Assembly: GCA_023703575.1 (NCBI GenBank)
Contig: CP097969.1
Coordinates: forward strand, 310,001 to 374,000
DNA from: SAR86 cluster bacterium
Lineage (GTDB): Bacteria; Pseudomonadota; Gammaproteobacteria; Magnimaribacterales; Magnimaribacteraceae
Length of the DNA stretch: 64,000 nucleotides
Direction: 5' to 3'
Shown here: one piece after another, positions 26,106 through 34,923 of the stretch
Layout of the letters: each line of letters starts with the position of its first letter
How positions within the stretch are numbered: position 1 is the first letter of the stretch
Made by a program: the position numbers and the translations under genes
The notes under the pieces: generated by a model
Databases searched by the model: none
Seen by the model: only the letters and a program-made list of their open reading frames with translations
Told to the model about the DNA's origin: nothing

Positions 26106-26588
26106 AGTCACAGAAACACGACCAGAATTAAAACTGGTATCGGCTATCCTCAACTAAGTGCCGTCATAGAGTGTGCAGATGCCGCTCACGGACTTGACGC
26201 ACATATCATAGCTGACGGAGGCTGTGTAAATTCTGGAGATATTGTTAAAGCTTTTGCTGCAGGAGCTGATTTTGTAATGCTTGGAGGTATGCTTGCGGGG
26301 CATGATGAATGTGATGGAGAAGTTGAAAATGGTGTTATGAAATTTTATGGCATGGCTTCTGAATCTGCCATGAGTAGACATGGTAATCATAATGCTTACA
26401 GAGGAGTGGAAGGTAAGACCGTGGAAGTGGAATATCGCGGAAAGGCAGATGATACAATTAAAGATATTCTTAGCGGAATAAGATCTGCTTGTACTTATGT
26501 TGGAGCAACAAGACTAAAAACTCTCTCTAAATGTACAACCTTTGTGCGTGTCAACAATACTCATAATACAATATTCGGTACAGAGTAA
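26106..26588 (+). pseudogene. guaC: GMP reductase remnant, 5'-truncated
   Basis: In frame from 26106 to the TAA at 26588 the translation matches the C-terminal half of GMP reductase: [25 protein letters not shown], then [43 protein letters not shown]. The N-terminal portion (about 185 residues of a roughly 347-residue enzyme) is absent; an in-frame TAA lies at 26103 and the catalytic Cys expected just before TTR is replaced by Asn. A short ORF could begin at ATG 26277, but it cannot make a working enzyme. Distinguished from IMP dehydrogenase by the [10 protein letters not shown] and C-terminal segments. Confidence 0.85.
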
Positions 26589-26636
26589 ATTGCCTTTGTA
26601 GGCGACAAATAAACAACAAATATCGATACAGTAGAA

Positions 26637-27128
26637 GTGCGTAAATTCTTAACTACCTTTATTTTCATTGCCTCACAAAGTTTCGTTAATACCGAATCTT
26701 TGGGAAATCTAGCACAGTATCCACCCTTGGGAGTAGATTTGACTATAAGCACTACTCAAGAAGGCTTTCCTAGTCTTGCTCCTTCGGAAATTTCTCTTAA
26801 TACAGGTCAATATTATCGTTTAAATATCAATTGCCCAGATGTTAAAGATGACTTAACTGGTTGGAGAATAGAAATGCCTGACTTACTTAGAAATTCTCAT
26901 CTTAGGCTTGTAACAGTGGGGGATATTGAGATTCATTTACAAGGTTTAAGTTTTAATGCAATTGAATGCGATGAGATTGGTTCAGCTCACGTTAGTTTTG
27001 TACCTATTAAGCCTGGTTCTTATCAACTTTATGTTGGAAATGTACCAAGTGCTGTGAGAAGGCCAATTGGCGAAGCAGGAATCCAAGAAAAAGGTAAATT
27101 TGTACTCAGTCGTTTCATTGTCAATTAG
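26637..27128 (+). CDS. Secreted cupredoxin-like protein of unknown function
   Basis: 163 residues from GTG 26637, with a short signal peptide (MRKFLTTFIFIASQSFVNTES). The mature part has FVPIKPGSYQLYVGN (about 118-132), QYYRLNINCPD and RIEMPDLLRNSHLRL, a beta-sandwich arrangement reminiscent of cupredoxin-type copper proteins, but the usual Cys/His/Met copper ligands are not evident. I do not recognise a named family. It follows the guaC remnant after 48 bases. Confidence 0.65.
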   Translation: MRKFLTTFIFIASQSFVNTESLGNLAQYPPLGVDLTISTTQEGFPSLAPSEISLNTGQYYRLNINCPDVKDDLTGWRIEMPDLLRNSHLRLVTVGDIEIHLQGLSFNAIECDEIGSAHVSFVPIKPGSYQLYVGNVPSAVRRPIGEAGIQEKGKFVLSRFIVN

Positions 27129-27225
27129 ATTACATACTCGTAAATTAAGCTAAAAACATAGCTGTACAAGCTAAAGCTAAGTAAAATATAGTTCAAAAAT
27201 TAACTTAAGAATAATAAGGGGAGTT

Positions 27226-28341
27226 ATGGGGATATCTTACTTACCTGTTTCAGATCACAGATTTAAAAAGTCACCTTTTTTTGAGTGCAATAATAGAGAA
27301 GATACTTTGTATGGTCTTTACAATAATAGACTGTATCCAATAAATTCAGGAAATGACGAAATAAAGCATTACGAGCATATGCGCTCAAATTGCTGCCTAT
27401 ATGATGTACCTGAAACGCCCTTAAAGATTACCGGTAAAGACAGAATTGAATTTCTTAACATGTTATTCACCAGAGATGTCAGCAAGATAGCAGTTGGAAA
27501 AGCTGGCTATGCTATTGCTTGTAATCATAGTGGAGGCATTATGATGGATGGTGTCTTGATGCGACCCAATGAAGAGGAATTTATTTATGTACAAGCAAAT
27601 GGAGACTTTTTGAATTGGGCTCATGCCATATTGGATAATTTTGATGCATCCATAGAGGATTTCGATTCTTGGGTCTTGCAAATTCAAGGACCCACGTCTC
27701 TAGACGTTTTAGAAGCAGTTTGCGATAGGTCCATAGATGATTTTCCTTATTATGCAGTAGCCGAAGTAGATATAAATGGAAATTCTTTCTATATATCTCG
27801 TTCTGGTTGGACTGGCGAAAGAGGGTTTGAAATATATTCGAAAAATTCAGATTTTGATGGGGTAAAACTATGGAACTTTCTACTCGAAAAAGGATCGCCT
27901 GCGGGCTTGATGCCCTCAGATGTATCTTCTATGCATATAAGAAGAATAGAGGCTGGTATTTTTGATTATGGAACAGATATAGATCAGTCGCTTAATCCTT
28001 TCGAAATAGGCCTTGATCGTTTAGTTCATCTAGATAAAGTTGATTTTATTGGACGAAAGGCGCTCATGGAGACAAATCATAAATCTCTAAGGTTAAAAGG
28101 CTTGCTTTGTGGTGAGGCTTCATTGACTAGAGGAGATAAAGTAGTAGATTCCGGTAAAGATATTGGTTTTATTAGCGCTGGCGCATGGTCTCCATATTTA
28201 GAATCTGGGGTCGGTTTGATACGTCTAAACGAGACAAGACCTTGTGATTATGAAGTGAAAGTCATCACTTCATCTGGTGAGTTTGCTGCTAAAGTAATTG
28301 ACTTACCATTCTATGACAAAGAAAAGTTATTGGTAAGGTAA
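27226..28341 (+). CDS. GcvT-family THF-dependent demethylase, DmdA-like
   Basis: 371 residues of the aminomethyltransferase (GcvT) fold, which moves a methyl or aminomethyl group to tetrahydrofolate. The layout is closer to DMSP demethylase DmdA than to glycine cleavage T protein: SPFFECNN and GLYNNRLYP at the N-terminus, KITGKDRIEFLNML, LQIQGPTS, the SRSGWTGERGFEIY segment, RRIEAGIFDYGTDID, NPFEIGLDRLVHLD and a WSPYLESGVGLI tail. No gcvP or gcvH is nearby; instead a MetF-like gene overlaps its stop. Substrate could be DMSP or another N-, O- or S-methyl compound. GGGGAG precedes the ATG. Confidence 0.82.
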   Translation: MGISYLPVSDHRFKKSPFFECNNREDTLYGLYNNRLYPINSGNDEIKHYEHMRSNCCLYDVPETPLKITGKDRIEFLNMLFTRDVSKIAVGKAGYAIACNHSGGIMMDGVLMRPNEEEFIYVQANGDFLNWAHAILDNFDASIEDFDSWVLQIQGPTSLDVLEAVCDRSIDDFPYYAVAEVDINGNSFYISRSGWTGERGFEIYSKNSDFDGVKLWNFLLEKGSPAGLMPSDVSSMHIRRIEAGIFDYGTDIDQSLNPFEIGLDRLVHLDKVDFIGRKALMETNHKSLRLKGLLCGEASLTRGDKVVDSGKDIGFISAGAWSPYLESGVGLIRLNETRPCDYEVKVITSSGEFAAKVIDLPFYDKEKLLVR

Positions 28342-29201
28342 TGCTAGAAAAAAAGGATTTTTTATTCACTTCAGAAACAACACCTGATGTAAGTACCGAT
28401 CTTTCTGGAAGTTCAAAAAAAATTGAAGCTCTATTGGGTCTTGCTGATGCAGTAAATGTAACAGATTCTCCCAATTGTAAAACTCGCTTAAATAGCTTAC
28501 TAGTAGCATCAGAAATTAAGAAAAGTGGTTTGGATGTTATTTTGCAATTAACAGGCAGAGACAGAAATAGGGTAGCTTTAGAGTCAGAACTTTTAGGTGC
28601 TTTATCAGTTCAGATTGATAAAGTTCTTTGTCTCAGTGGAGATCAGCCAGATGAAGATGGGCCAACGGCTGTAAATGAATTAAATAGTAACGGTTTGATT
28701 CAGCTCTGTAAGACTATATCTGAAGGATCTTTAACCGACGGCACAGAAATCAAAAATCCTTTACCATTATATTCAGGTGCTGCAGATGACCTATATGTAC
28801 AGTTATCAAATCCAAAAGCAATGAATTCTTTGGTTGGAAAGATGAAACAAGGAGCGAGCTTTATTCAGACACAATACTGCTTTGACTTTGATGTAATCAA
28901 GCAATATTCAGAAAAATTAAATGACCAAGGTATATTCAATGATTGCAAGGTGTTTATAGGAATGGGACCACTAAAATCTGCGAAACAGGCAGATTGGATG
29001 AGGAAGAATCTCTGGGGGATTAATATTTCCGATGAGATTATTTATCAATTAGAATGTAGCGATAATCCTGAAGAGACAGGTGAAGAGATTTGTATAGATT
29101 TAATTGAAAGGATTATGTCTCTTCCTTGCATAGACGGAGTCCATTTAATGGGCCCCAACTGTGAAAAAGGATCTGCTAGAGTCATATCAAATTTTAAATA
29201 A
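28341..29201 (+). CDS. Methylenetetrahydrofolate reductase-like protein
   Basis: 286 residues of the MetF/MTHFR barrel family: LFTSETTPDVS start, LADAVNVTDSPN, QLTGRDRNRVALESELLGA (folate/FAD region), KVLCLSGDQP, and FIQTQYCFDFDVI. The ATG shares its A with the TAA of the DmdA-like gene, so the two are co-translated. A 5-methyl-THF oxidising role after demethylation is inferred from this pairing; whether the flow runs toward methylene-THF cannot be read. It diverges from canonical MetF, so no symbol is given. Confidence 0.82.
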   Translation: MLEKKDFLFTSETTPDVSTDLSGSSKKIEALLGLADAVNVTDSPNCKTRLNSLLVASEIKKSGLDVILQLTGRDRNRVALESELLGALSVQIDKVLCLSGDQPDEDGPTAVNELNSNGLIQLCKTISEGSLTDGTEIKNPLPLYSGAADDLYVQLSNPKAMNSLVGKMKQGASFIQTQYCFDFDVIKQYSEKLNDQGIFNDCKVFIGMGPLKSAKQADWMRKNLWGINISDEIIYQLECSDNPEETGEEICIDLIERIMSLPCIDGVHLMGPNCEKGSARVISNFK

Positions 29202-29305
29202 TATCTTTTTTTACATTGTTCACCTTTGCGTGAAGATACAATAAATTGATGATTTGGTATTTTTAATTTAAGGTAAAACAAAAGTAGTCAATATGGAGAG
29301 GTAGG

Positions 29306-30676
29306 ATGAAATCTTCTAACCAAGCAAAACTAAAATTGGGAACTAAATCTGATGCAGTAAGAACGAAGTTAATAAGTAGAACCGCAAAATGTGAATCGCT
29401 TGCTAAAAGAGGGCAAGCTGCTCTAGCACAAGAGGTTGTTCAGACGGTCGATCTACCTCATCCAATTTATATAGATTCAGCTGAAGGACCCTATTTAACT
29501 GATCTTGATGGAAATAAATATATAGACTTAACCGGTGGATTTGGTCCAAATGTACTTGGAAACAAACCTAAACCAATTGAAGATGCGCTTTCTTCTCAAA
29601 TCAAAAAAGGTTGGCATTACGGAATTCCTGGAAGTGGACAGGCCCAATTAGCTGAGTTAATAAAAGAATCTTCACCTTCTGTGGATGAAGTGATGTTTTG
29701 TAACTCTGGTAGTGAAGCGACTATGTTTGCTTTTCGTGCAGCCAGGGCCATTACTGGCAAGAAAGTGGTTGCATTATTTGACGGTTCTTATCATGGGATA
29801 CATGACTATGCTTTGTTACGAGCTGACTCAAAGAGCGAAAGATCAACACCCACAAGCCTTACACTTGGATCAGGTATTCCAAATGAAGTTTCCCAAAATC
29901 TAATGATGATGCTTCCATATCGAGATAAAAATGCCTATGAATTAATCCGAAAGTTTAAAAATGATCTGGCCATGGTTGTTATTGAGCCCGTTCAGAGCTC
30001 AAACCCAAGGCTAGATAGTCAAGAATTTTTAGAAGGTTTAAGAGATGTCTGTACTGAGTGTGATGTTCTTTTAATGTTTGATGAAGTCATAACTGGTTTC
30101 CGAATAGAGTATGGAGGATGTCAAGAATATTACAGTATAAAACCCGATGTGATTACATATGGTAAAGCTGTAGGCGGAGGAATGCCGATCGGTGTCGTTG
30201 CAGGACCAAAAAAAATTATGAATAGTTTTTCTGGAGCTGAAGATACTCCTGCAATATTTGCCGGTGGTACATTTAGCGGTAATCCTCTCACTATGGCCGG
30301 AGGTATTGGTGCTTTGGAGTATCTAAAAGAAAATAAAGAACACATATATCCTTATTTGCATGAACAGGGTGATCGGCTTGCTAAAGAAATAAATGAATTT
30401 TGTCTGATGTCCAAGATACCTGCAAAGTTGATGAATGCTGGATCTATGATGCATTTAATTTTTGGTGAAAACGAAATTAAATCTTCCAGAGATATAGAAA
30501 GACGTCACTATCATTTAGAAAACGAATTTTATCTTCATCTTTTAGGTCATAATGTTATTGTTCCTGGCATCCATTTAGCATTTTTGTCCTATGCCCATAC
30601 TCCAGAAGTAGTTGATCAAGTTATTTCCGCATTTAAAAACACTTTTGAAGACCTAAGGGCAGACGGATATATTTAG
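29306..30676 (+). CDS. Class III PLP aminotransferase (GSA-aminomutase-like)
   Basis: 456 residues of the class III aminotransferase group, closest in pattern to glutamate-1-semialdehyde aminotransferases. SGSEAT (134-139) binds the cofactor phosphate, FDEVITGFR (258-266) holds the pyridine-ring Asp, and TYGKAVGGG contributes the Schiff-base Lys K287. A long N-terminal extension of about 55 residues precedes the domain. GGAGAGG upstream supports ATG 29306. The neighbouring GST-like protein and the one-carbon pair suggest a specialised amine-metabolism role rather than haem synthesis. Confidence 0.9.
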   Translation: MKSSNQAKLKLGTKSDAVRTKLISRTAKCESLAKRGQAALAQEVVQTVDLPHPIYIDSAEGPYLTDLDGNKYIDLTGGFGPNVLGNKPKPIEDALSSQIKKGWHYGIPGSGQAQLAELIKESSPSVDEVMFCNSGSEATMFAFRAARAITGKKVVALFDGSYHGIHDYALLRADSKSERSTPTSLTLGSGIPNEVSQNLMMMLPYRDKNAYELIRKFKNDLAMVVIEPVQSSNPRLDSQEFLEGLRDVCTECDVLLMFDEVITGFRIEYGGCQEYYSIKPDVITYGKAVGGGMPIGVVAGPKKIMNSFSGAEDTPAIFAGGTFSGNPLTMAGGIGALEYLKENKEHIYPYLHEQGDRLAKEINEFCLMSKIPAKLMNAGSMMHLIFGENEIKSSRDIERRHYHLENEFYLHLLGHNVIVPGIHLAFLSYAHTPEVVDQVISAFKNTFEDLRADGYI

Positions 30677-30724
30677 AAATAACTGATTTAGAAAAAAGAT
30701 TGATTTCGTAAAACATAAAAACTA

Positions 30725-31540
30725 ATGAATAACAGAGAAGACTCACAAAATCCAACTTTTATAACGCTTGAAGCAGCAGCAGAAATGAAAACTGGAACAA
30801 GGATAACTTTTGTTCCCGGCGTCCAGGCGCTTTATGCTGAGGCGCTGAAGAATATTTGTTTTGTAAAACAGATCCCTATTACACGCGTTTTACATCCTTT
30901 AATGGGAATAGATAAAGAAACTGGAGAGGACAGACAGGCAAATCTATACAACTTAACTAAACAGACAAGTTTACCAACTATGCTCCATGAAGAAGAAAGG
31001 CCAAGAAATGTTTGGATAGAGCAACTCGCTCTTGCTGAGCAAATTGGAGCAGAAGACAGTCCTTCGATTATCCCAGAAAGTTTTGAACTCAGAGCAGAAA
31101 TGTACGGACTATGCGCTATTATTCTTGCAGAGGATGGATTGGTTTGGAATATGAGGATCTTGAATGATGGTCCTTTAGGGAGAAAATATGGCTACAGCGA
31201 AGCTGCCAGCTCATCGGCTCCTTCCAAAATTATAAATGCCCTAAAAGTTATTGATGCAAAATTAAAATCCCAAGAAAAACTTAATTCAAAGTTTCTGATA
31301 GGAGATGAACTCTCAGCAGTAGACATTTATTGGGCAACTATGAGTATGTGCATGATACCGGCAACCGAGGATATCATGCCCAAAACAAAACAAAATCAGG
31401 GTATGTTAGCTGGCTTTGAAGCAATTTCTAAAATACCAGATTTTGCTAATTTAATTTCACCTCTAATGCGCGATCATCAAAGAAATATTCTTAAGACTTA
31501 TTGCGAAACTCCTGCCATCCTAGGTGGCGACCCTTTATAG
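30725..31540 (+). CDS. Divergent GST-family protein
   Basis: 271 residues with a weak thioredoxin-like N-terminal part (ITFVPGVQALYAEALKN, then TSLPTMLHEEERPRN with the cis-Pro at about 80-82) and a helical C-terminal domain that includes FLIGDELSAVDIYWAT (about 193-208), the N-capping/hydrophobic staple of GSTs. Substrate unknown; the catalytic Ser/Tyr/Cys is not clear. It lies between the aminotransferase and a CoA-binding protein on one strand with short gaps. Confidence 0.78.
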   Translation: MNNREDSQNPTFITLEAAAEMKTGTRITFVPGVQALYAEALKNICFVKQIPITRVLHPLMGIDKETGEDRQANLYNLTKQTSLPTMLHEEERPRNVWIEQLALAEQIGAEDSPSIIPESFELRAEMYGLCAIILAEDGLVWNMRILNDGPLGRKYGYSEAASSSAPSKIINALKVIDAKLKSQEKLNSKFLIGDELSAVDIYWATMSMCMIPATEDIMPKTKQNQGMLAGFEAISKIPDFANLISPLMRDHQRNILKTYCETPAILGGDPL

Positions 31541-31549
31541 GTTTTAAAT

Positions 31550-31966
31550 ATGGAAGAACAGTTTGTTCAATCTAATATTTATACTAAAGAAATTCTTGAA
31601 GAGGTTAAGACTATAGCCCTTGTTGGAGCAAGTTCTAATCCGGAGAAAGATAGTTACAAGGTTATGAAATTTTTATTGGAAAAAAAATATGAGGTATATC
31701 CTGTAAATCCTAACGAAAAAGGGAAAACTATTTTAGGTCAATATTGTTATGGAGATCTTCAGTCCATAGGTTTGCCCATAGACATGGTAGAAGTCTTTAG
31801 AAAGTCTGAAGAAGTTCTAGGCATTGCTAAGGAGGCAATCAATATTGGCTCAAAAGTTCTTTGGACTCAGTTAGGCATAATTGATAAAGAGGCTTTCAAA
31901 ATTGCAAAAAATGAGGGCCTGAAAGTTGTCATGAATCGATGTCCTAAAATCGAATTAAAAAAATAG
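31550..31966 (+). CDS. CoA-binding domain protein (YccU-like)
   Basis: 138 residues of the small stand-alone CoA-binding Rossmann fold: KTIALVGASSNPEKDSY (21-37), EVYPVNPNEKGKTILG (50-65), DMVEVFRKSEEV and KVLWTQLGI, then MNRCPKIE at the end. These are the standard signatures of YccU/succinyl-CoA-synthetase-alpha-like proteins, of unknown cellular role. It is packed 9 bases after the GST gene. Confidence 0.93.
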   Translation: MEEQFVQSNIYTKEILEEVKTIALVGASSNPEKDSYKVMKFLLEKKYEVYPVNPNEKGKTILGQYCYGDLQSIGLPIDMVEVFRKSEEVLGIAKEAINIGSKVLWTQLGIIDKEAFKIAKNEGLKVVMNRCPKIELKK

Positions 31967-31988
31967 AAACTTATTTAGAGTCTAAAAA

Positions 31989-32789
31989 ATGAAAAATGAA
32001 ATGAATATACTCGTGAGTGATATCCCTAGGGAAGGTATTCTTCGCCTTGTTATGGATGATCAAAAAAGTGGCAATGCTTTATCAGAGGAAATGATGAGTA
32101 AATTAATAAAGGCAATAAAAAGGGCTTCAGTTGATGACTCAGTTAAAGTCATCATTTTAGCTTCTGAGGGGAGCATATTTAGTTCAGGACATAATTTAAA
32201 GCATATTACTGATGCAAGAGAGCAAAGTGAAGATGGTGAACCCTACTTCAAAGAATTATTTGACCAATGTTCTTCTTTGATGCAGCTTGTAGTTAATTGT
32301 CCAAAACCTGTCATTGCACAAATATCTGGAATAGCTACCGCAGCGGGCTGTCAGTTGGTTGCTACTTGTGATCTTGCTTATGCTTCAAGCACAGCTAAAT
32401 TCGCTACACCGGGAGTCAACTTGGGACTTTTTTGTTCTACCCCCATGGTAGCTCTTACCAGAGCAGTTAAAAATAAGCATGCTATGGAAATGCTACTCAC
32501 CGGAGACTTTATTGACTCAATAAAAGCAAAAGAAATAGGATTAATAAATAATTTTTATGAAATCGATGAGTTAGAAAAAGAAACTATGGATATAGCATCC
32601 AAAATTGCCAATAAATCTTCAGTGGCTGTATCAACGGGTAAAAATGCCTTTTATACTCAATCTGATTACGACTTAGCTGAAGCTTATGACTTTACTTCAA
32701 AAGTCATGGTAGAAAATTTATTGAAAGATGATGCTAAAGAAGGGATAGGAGCTTTTTTAGAGAAGCGTAAACCAAATTTTAAAAAATAA
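31989..32789 (+). CDS. Enoyl-CoA hydratase/isomerase family protein (ECHDC3-like)
   Basis: 266 residues of the crotonase fold: EGSIFSSGHNLKHI (first oxyanion hole), KPVIAQISGIATAAGCQLVATCDLAY (second), and ATPGVNLGLFCSTPMV, which is a hallmark of the ECHDC3 subgroup. The catalytic Glu pair is not clearly both present, so substrate and reaction are uncertain. It shares a strand with a DoxX-like gene and a second crotonase gene at 33556, suggesting one acyl-CoA locus. Confidence 0.9.
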   Translation: MKNEMNILVSDIPREGILRLVMDDQKSGNALSEEMMSKLIKAIKRASVDDSVKVIILASEGSIFSSGHNLKHITDAREQSEDGEPYFKELFDQCSSLMQLVVNCPKPVIAQISGIATAAGCQLVATCDLAYASSTAKFATPGVNLGLFCSTPMVALTRAVKNKHAMEMLLTGDFIDSIKAKEIGLINNFYEIDELEKETMDIASKIANKSSVAVSTGKNAFYTQSDYDLAEAYDFTSKVMVENLLKDDAKEGIGAFLEKRKPNFKK

Positions 32790-32798
32790 CTTTATCTT

Positions 32799-33224
32799 TT
32801 GTCATACTTATTAAGGGTGCTGAATTTCCCTGAGGCTATTTGGAGGAAACTAGCTCTATTGGCTTTTTCATTCTTTTTTATTACTGTAGGAATTGATCAT
32901 TTTGTTAATCCAGATTTTTATCTGGCTATTATGCCTCCAATGTTGCCTTTGCATCTTGAGGCTGTATACGTAAGTGGTTTTTTTGAAATTCTGGGAGGTC
33001 TTGGTCTATTACTATCCCGCTTTAGAAAAATATCAGGTTGGGGTTTATTGGCTCTATTAATTGCTGTTTATCCTGCAAATATTTATATGGCCGCGACACC
33101 AGAGGCCTTTCCTGAAATTTCAATTCATGCACTTTACTTTCGTCTTGTCTTGCAATTTCTCTTCTTTTTCTGGGCCTACTCTTTGACAAGGCCGGCTTTC
33201 AATCCATCTAAAAATTATATTTAA
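32799..33224 (+). CDS. DoxX-like membrane protein
   Basis: 141 residues and four predicted TM helices: FFFITVGIDHFVNPDFYLAIMP (first), VYVSGFFEILGGLGLLL (second), then WGLLALLIAVYPANIYM and a final helix. GIDHF and the FEILGGLGLL stretch are typical of the DoxX/DoxX-like family, mostly of unknown role (some support thiosulfate oxidation). The start is TTG 32799 by length; GTG 32817 is an alternative and no Shine-Dalgarno decides it. Confidence 0.8.
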   Translation: MSYLLRVLNFPEAIWRKLALLAFSFFFITVGIDHFVNPDFYLAIMPPMLPLHLEAVYVSGFFEILGGLGLLLSRFRKISGWGLLALLIAVYPANIYMAATPEAFPEISIHALYFRLVLQFLFFFWAYSLTRPAFNPSKNYI

Positions 33225-33242
33225 ATTTATGAGGTTATCACC

Positions 33243-33530
33243 ATGATAGATTATTTTTTTGTGCTTCAATATGGTCAATGGCTAATATTAGTTATAAGCA
33301 TTTTGGCCCTATATCAGGTAAGTTCGGTTAATCATGAAACAAGATTGAAAGGCTACTTGGTTACTGCCTTAAGTAGATTTTCAGGTGCTGTAATATTTTT
33401 ATTTGTTGATCTGTTTGCCTTTGTAATAGCTAATTTGATTCAGACCTATATAGCCTTAAGAGGATACTTTAAAAATAGAAGTATTGGGGATATAACTAAT
33501 GAAGGTAATCAAGATAATGAAAAATTTTAG
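33243..33530 (+). CDS. Small two-TM membrane protein, unknown
   Basis: 95 residues with a hydrophobic N-terminal helix (WLILVISILALYQV) and a second (GAVIFLFVDLFAFVIANLIQTYI), ending in a polar tail GDITNEGNQDNE. GAGG precedes ATG 33243 by about ten bases. No family is recognised; it sits between the DoxX-like and crotonase genes and probably belongs to the same transcript. Confidence 0.65.
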   Translation: MIDYFFVLQYGQWLILVISILALYQVSSVNHETRLKGYLVTALSRFSGAVIFLFVDLFAFVIANLIQTYIALRGYFKNRSIGDITNEGNQDNEKF

Positions 33531-33555
33531 GAAAATTTTCAATTAGGAGGAAAGA

Positions 33556-34338
33556 ATGGACAAAAACCTTTTGTTTCAAATCGATGGTGCAGTAGCGATA
33601 TTGACCATTAATGATGCACCTTATAACCGCATGTCCCTAGACTTTATGGACGCGTTGGAAGAAACTGTTGATAAGATTTCAAAAGATAATGCCATTAGAG
33701 CAGTGGTTTTAACAGCAGCTGGATCAGATAATTTTTCAGTAGGAATGAATCTTAAGCAATTCCAAGAAGGTATTAAGAGAAAGGGCAGTTCAGATGCGCT
33801 TTTTGATCAAAGGCTAAAAGTTATAGACGCAATTGAAAGAATGCACAAACCTTGGATAGCAACATTGTTTGGCTACTGTCTTGGTGGAGGACTAGAAGTT
33901 CCTTTGGGATGTCATTTTCGCTTTGCAGCTGATGAGGATGCACAAATAGGATTGCCTGAACTAGATCTTGGAGCAGTTCCAGCATGGGGTGGGAGTGCTC
34001 GTTTAGCCAAGTGTGTAGGTGAGAACCATGCTATGGATATGATACTCAGATCTAAGAAGATTTCTGGTAAAAGAGCTCTAGAAATTGGTCTTGTTCATGA
34101 GATTTATCCAATTGATGAATTGAAAGATGCAGCCATTGCCTTGGGCCATGAACTTGCTGCTCAGCCTGCGGCAGCTGTAGCTAGTATGATGAAAGTCTTG
34201 GTTAACAGTTCAGAAAAAAATTTAGATGAGCTTTTAATAGCTGAAAGAAAAGCAGTACATGAAAATAATAATACGAAAGACTCGCAGGAAGGAATGATGG
34301 CTTTTCTAGAAAAGAGAAAACCTCAATTTAATAAGTAA
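33556..34338 (+). CDS. Enoyl-CoA hydratase/isomerase
   Basis: 260 residues; DNFSVGMNLKQF and KPWIATLFGYCLGGGLEVPLGCHFRFAADE are the two oxyanion-hole segments, and GLPELDLGAVPAWGGSARL carries the second-Glu region typical of active hydratases. GGAGGAAAGA directly precedes ATG 33556. It probably hydrates enoyl-CoAs in beta-oxidation or a short-chain acyl-CoA pathway, together with the crotonase at 31989. Length is normal for the family. Confidence 0.92.
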   Translation: MDKNLLFQIDGAVAILTINDAPYNRMSLDFMDALEETVDKISKDNAIRAVVLTAAGSDNFSVGMNLKQFQEGIKRKGSSDALFDQRLKVIDAIERMHKPWIATLFGYCLGGGLEVPLGCHFRFAADEDAQIGLPELDLGAVPAWGGSARLAKCVGENHAMDMILRSKKISGKRALEIGLVHEIYPIDELKDAAIALGHELAAQPAAAVASMMKVLVNSSEKNLDELLIAERKAVHENNNTKDSQEGMMAFLEKRKPQFNK

Positions 34339-34382
34339 ACTTGAAAAACAACATATTAACTATATTTTTAATCTCTGTGAGT

Positions 34383-34829
34383 CTAAAAGACCGGAGAAGA
34401 GTGATGAACTTTAATTTTTATAGAATTATTAATCTCAGTAAAAATAAATGTAAAAGCGACCTTAGTAACTTCATCTTCATTTGCAGGTTTAAACAAAAGT
34501 GTTCCCATTGATGCTAAAAAGCTATCCTCCAGAAGAAAGTTGAGTTCATCGACCTCAATGGTCTCCCAAGGTTTTAGTGCAAACCCCTTATCTTCGGAAA
34601 TATCACCCTTTACAAAATAAGATATAGCATCAGCTTTAGTATTTCTGAAAACTTTTTCTGAAGTAAAGGTAGGCTTAAACAAAACATCTTCCTCAGAAAA
34701 CGCATAGTGTTTTTCAATAAAGATTTCTGCAAGTTTTTGAAAATCACCATCTTCTTGATATGTTTTGCCAATCTCAATAACGCCTTGTTTCCATGAATTT
34801 AAAAAATTTTTAATTATTTCTTCCCTCAT
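34383..34829 (-). CDS. SnoaL-like (NTF2-fold) protein, unknown
   Basis: 148 residues beginning near 34827-34829. WKQGVIEIGKTYQEDGDF, DVLFKPTFTSEKVFR, AISYFVKGDISEDKGFALKPWE and KIKVHHSSPVF resemble a family of NTF2/SnoaL-fold proteins often mislabelled phosphoribosyl-AMP cyclohydrolase. No signal peptide is visible here although some relatives are exported. Function is unknown. It is opposite in strand to its neighbours and convergent with the enoyl-CoA hydratase at 33556. Confidence 0.7.
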   Translation of the reverse strand: MREEIIKNFLNSWKQGVIEIGKTYQEDGDFQKLAEIFIEKHYAFSEEDVLFKPTFTSEKVFRNTKADAISYFVKGDISEDKGFALKPWETIEVDELNFLLEDSFLASMGTLLFKPANEDEVTKVAFTFIFTEINNSIKIKVHHSSPVF

Positions 34830-34923
34830 ATCTGTATTTTTTTTATTAGCTTAAACTTTAATTTATACTTAATTCATTAGGTAAGTAAAATATCAATGCT
34901 AAATTGATTATAAAGGAGATTTT

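Noticed and set aside
26154-26390. Minus-strand ORF over the guaC remnant
   Set aside because: It is the antisense shadow of a frame that matches GMP reductase codon by codon.
26106-26588. Fragment as a second IMP dehydrogenase
   Set aside because: The [10 protein letters not shown] and C-terminal segments are specific to GMP reductase.
27129-27225. Glycine or SAM riboswitch before the DmdA-like gene
   Set aside because: The gap is under 100 bases, AT-rich and has only short TAGCT-type pairings; no aptamer core was recognised.
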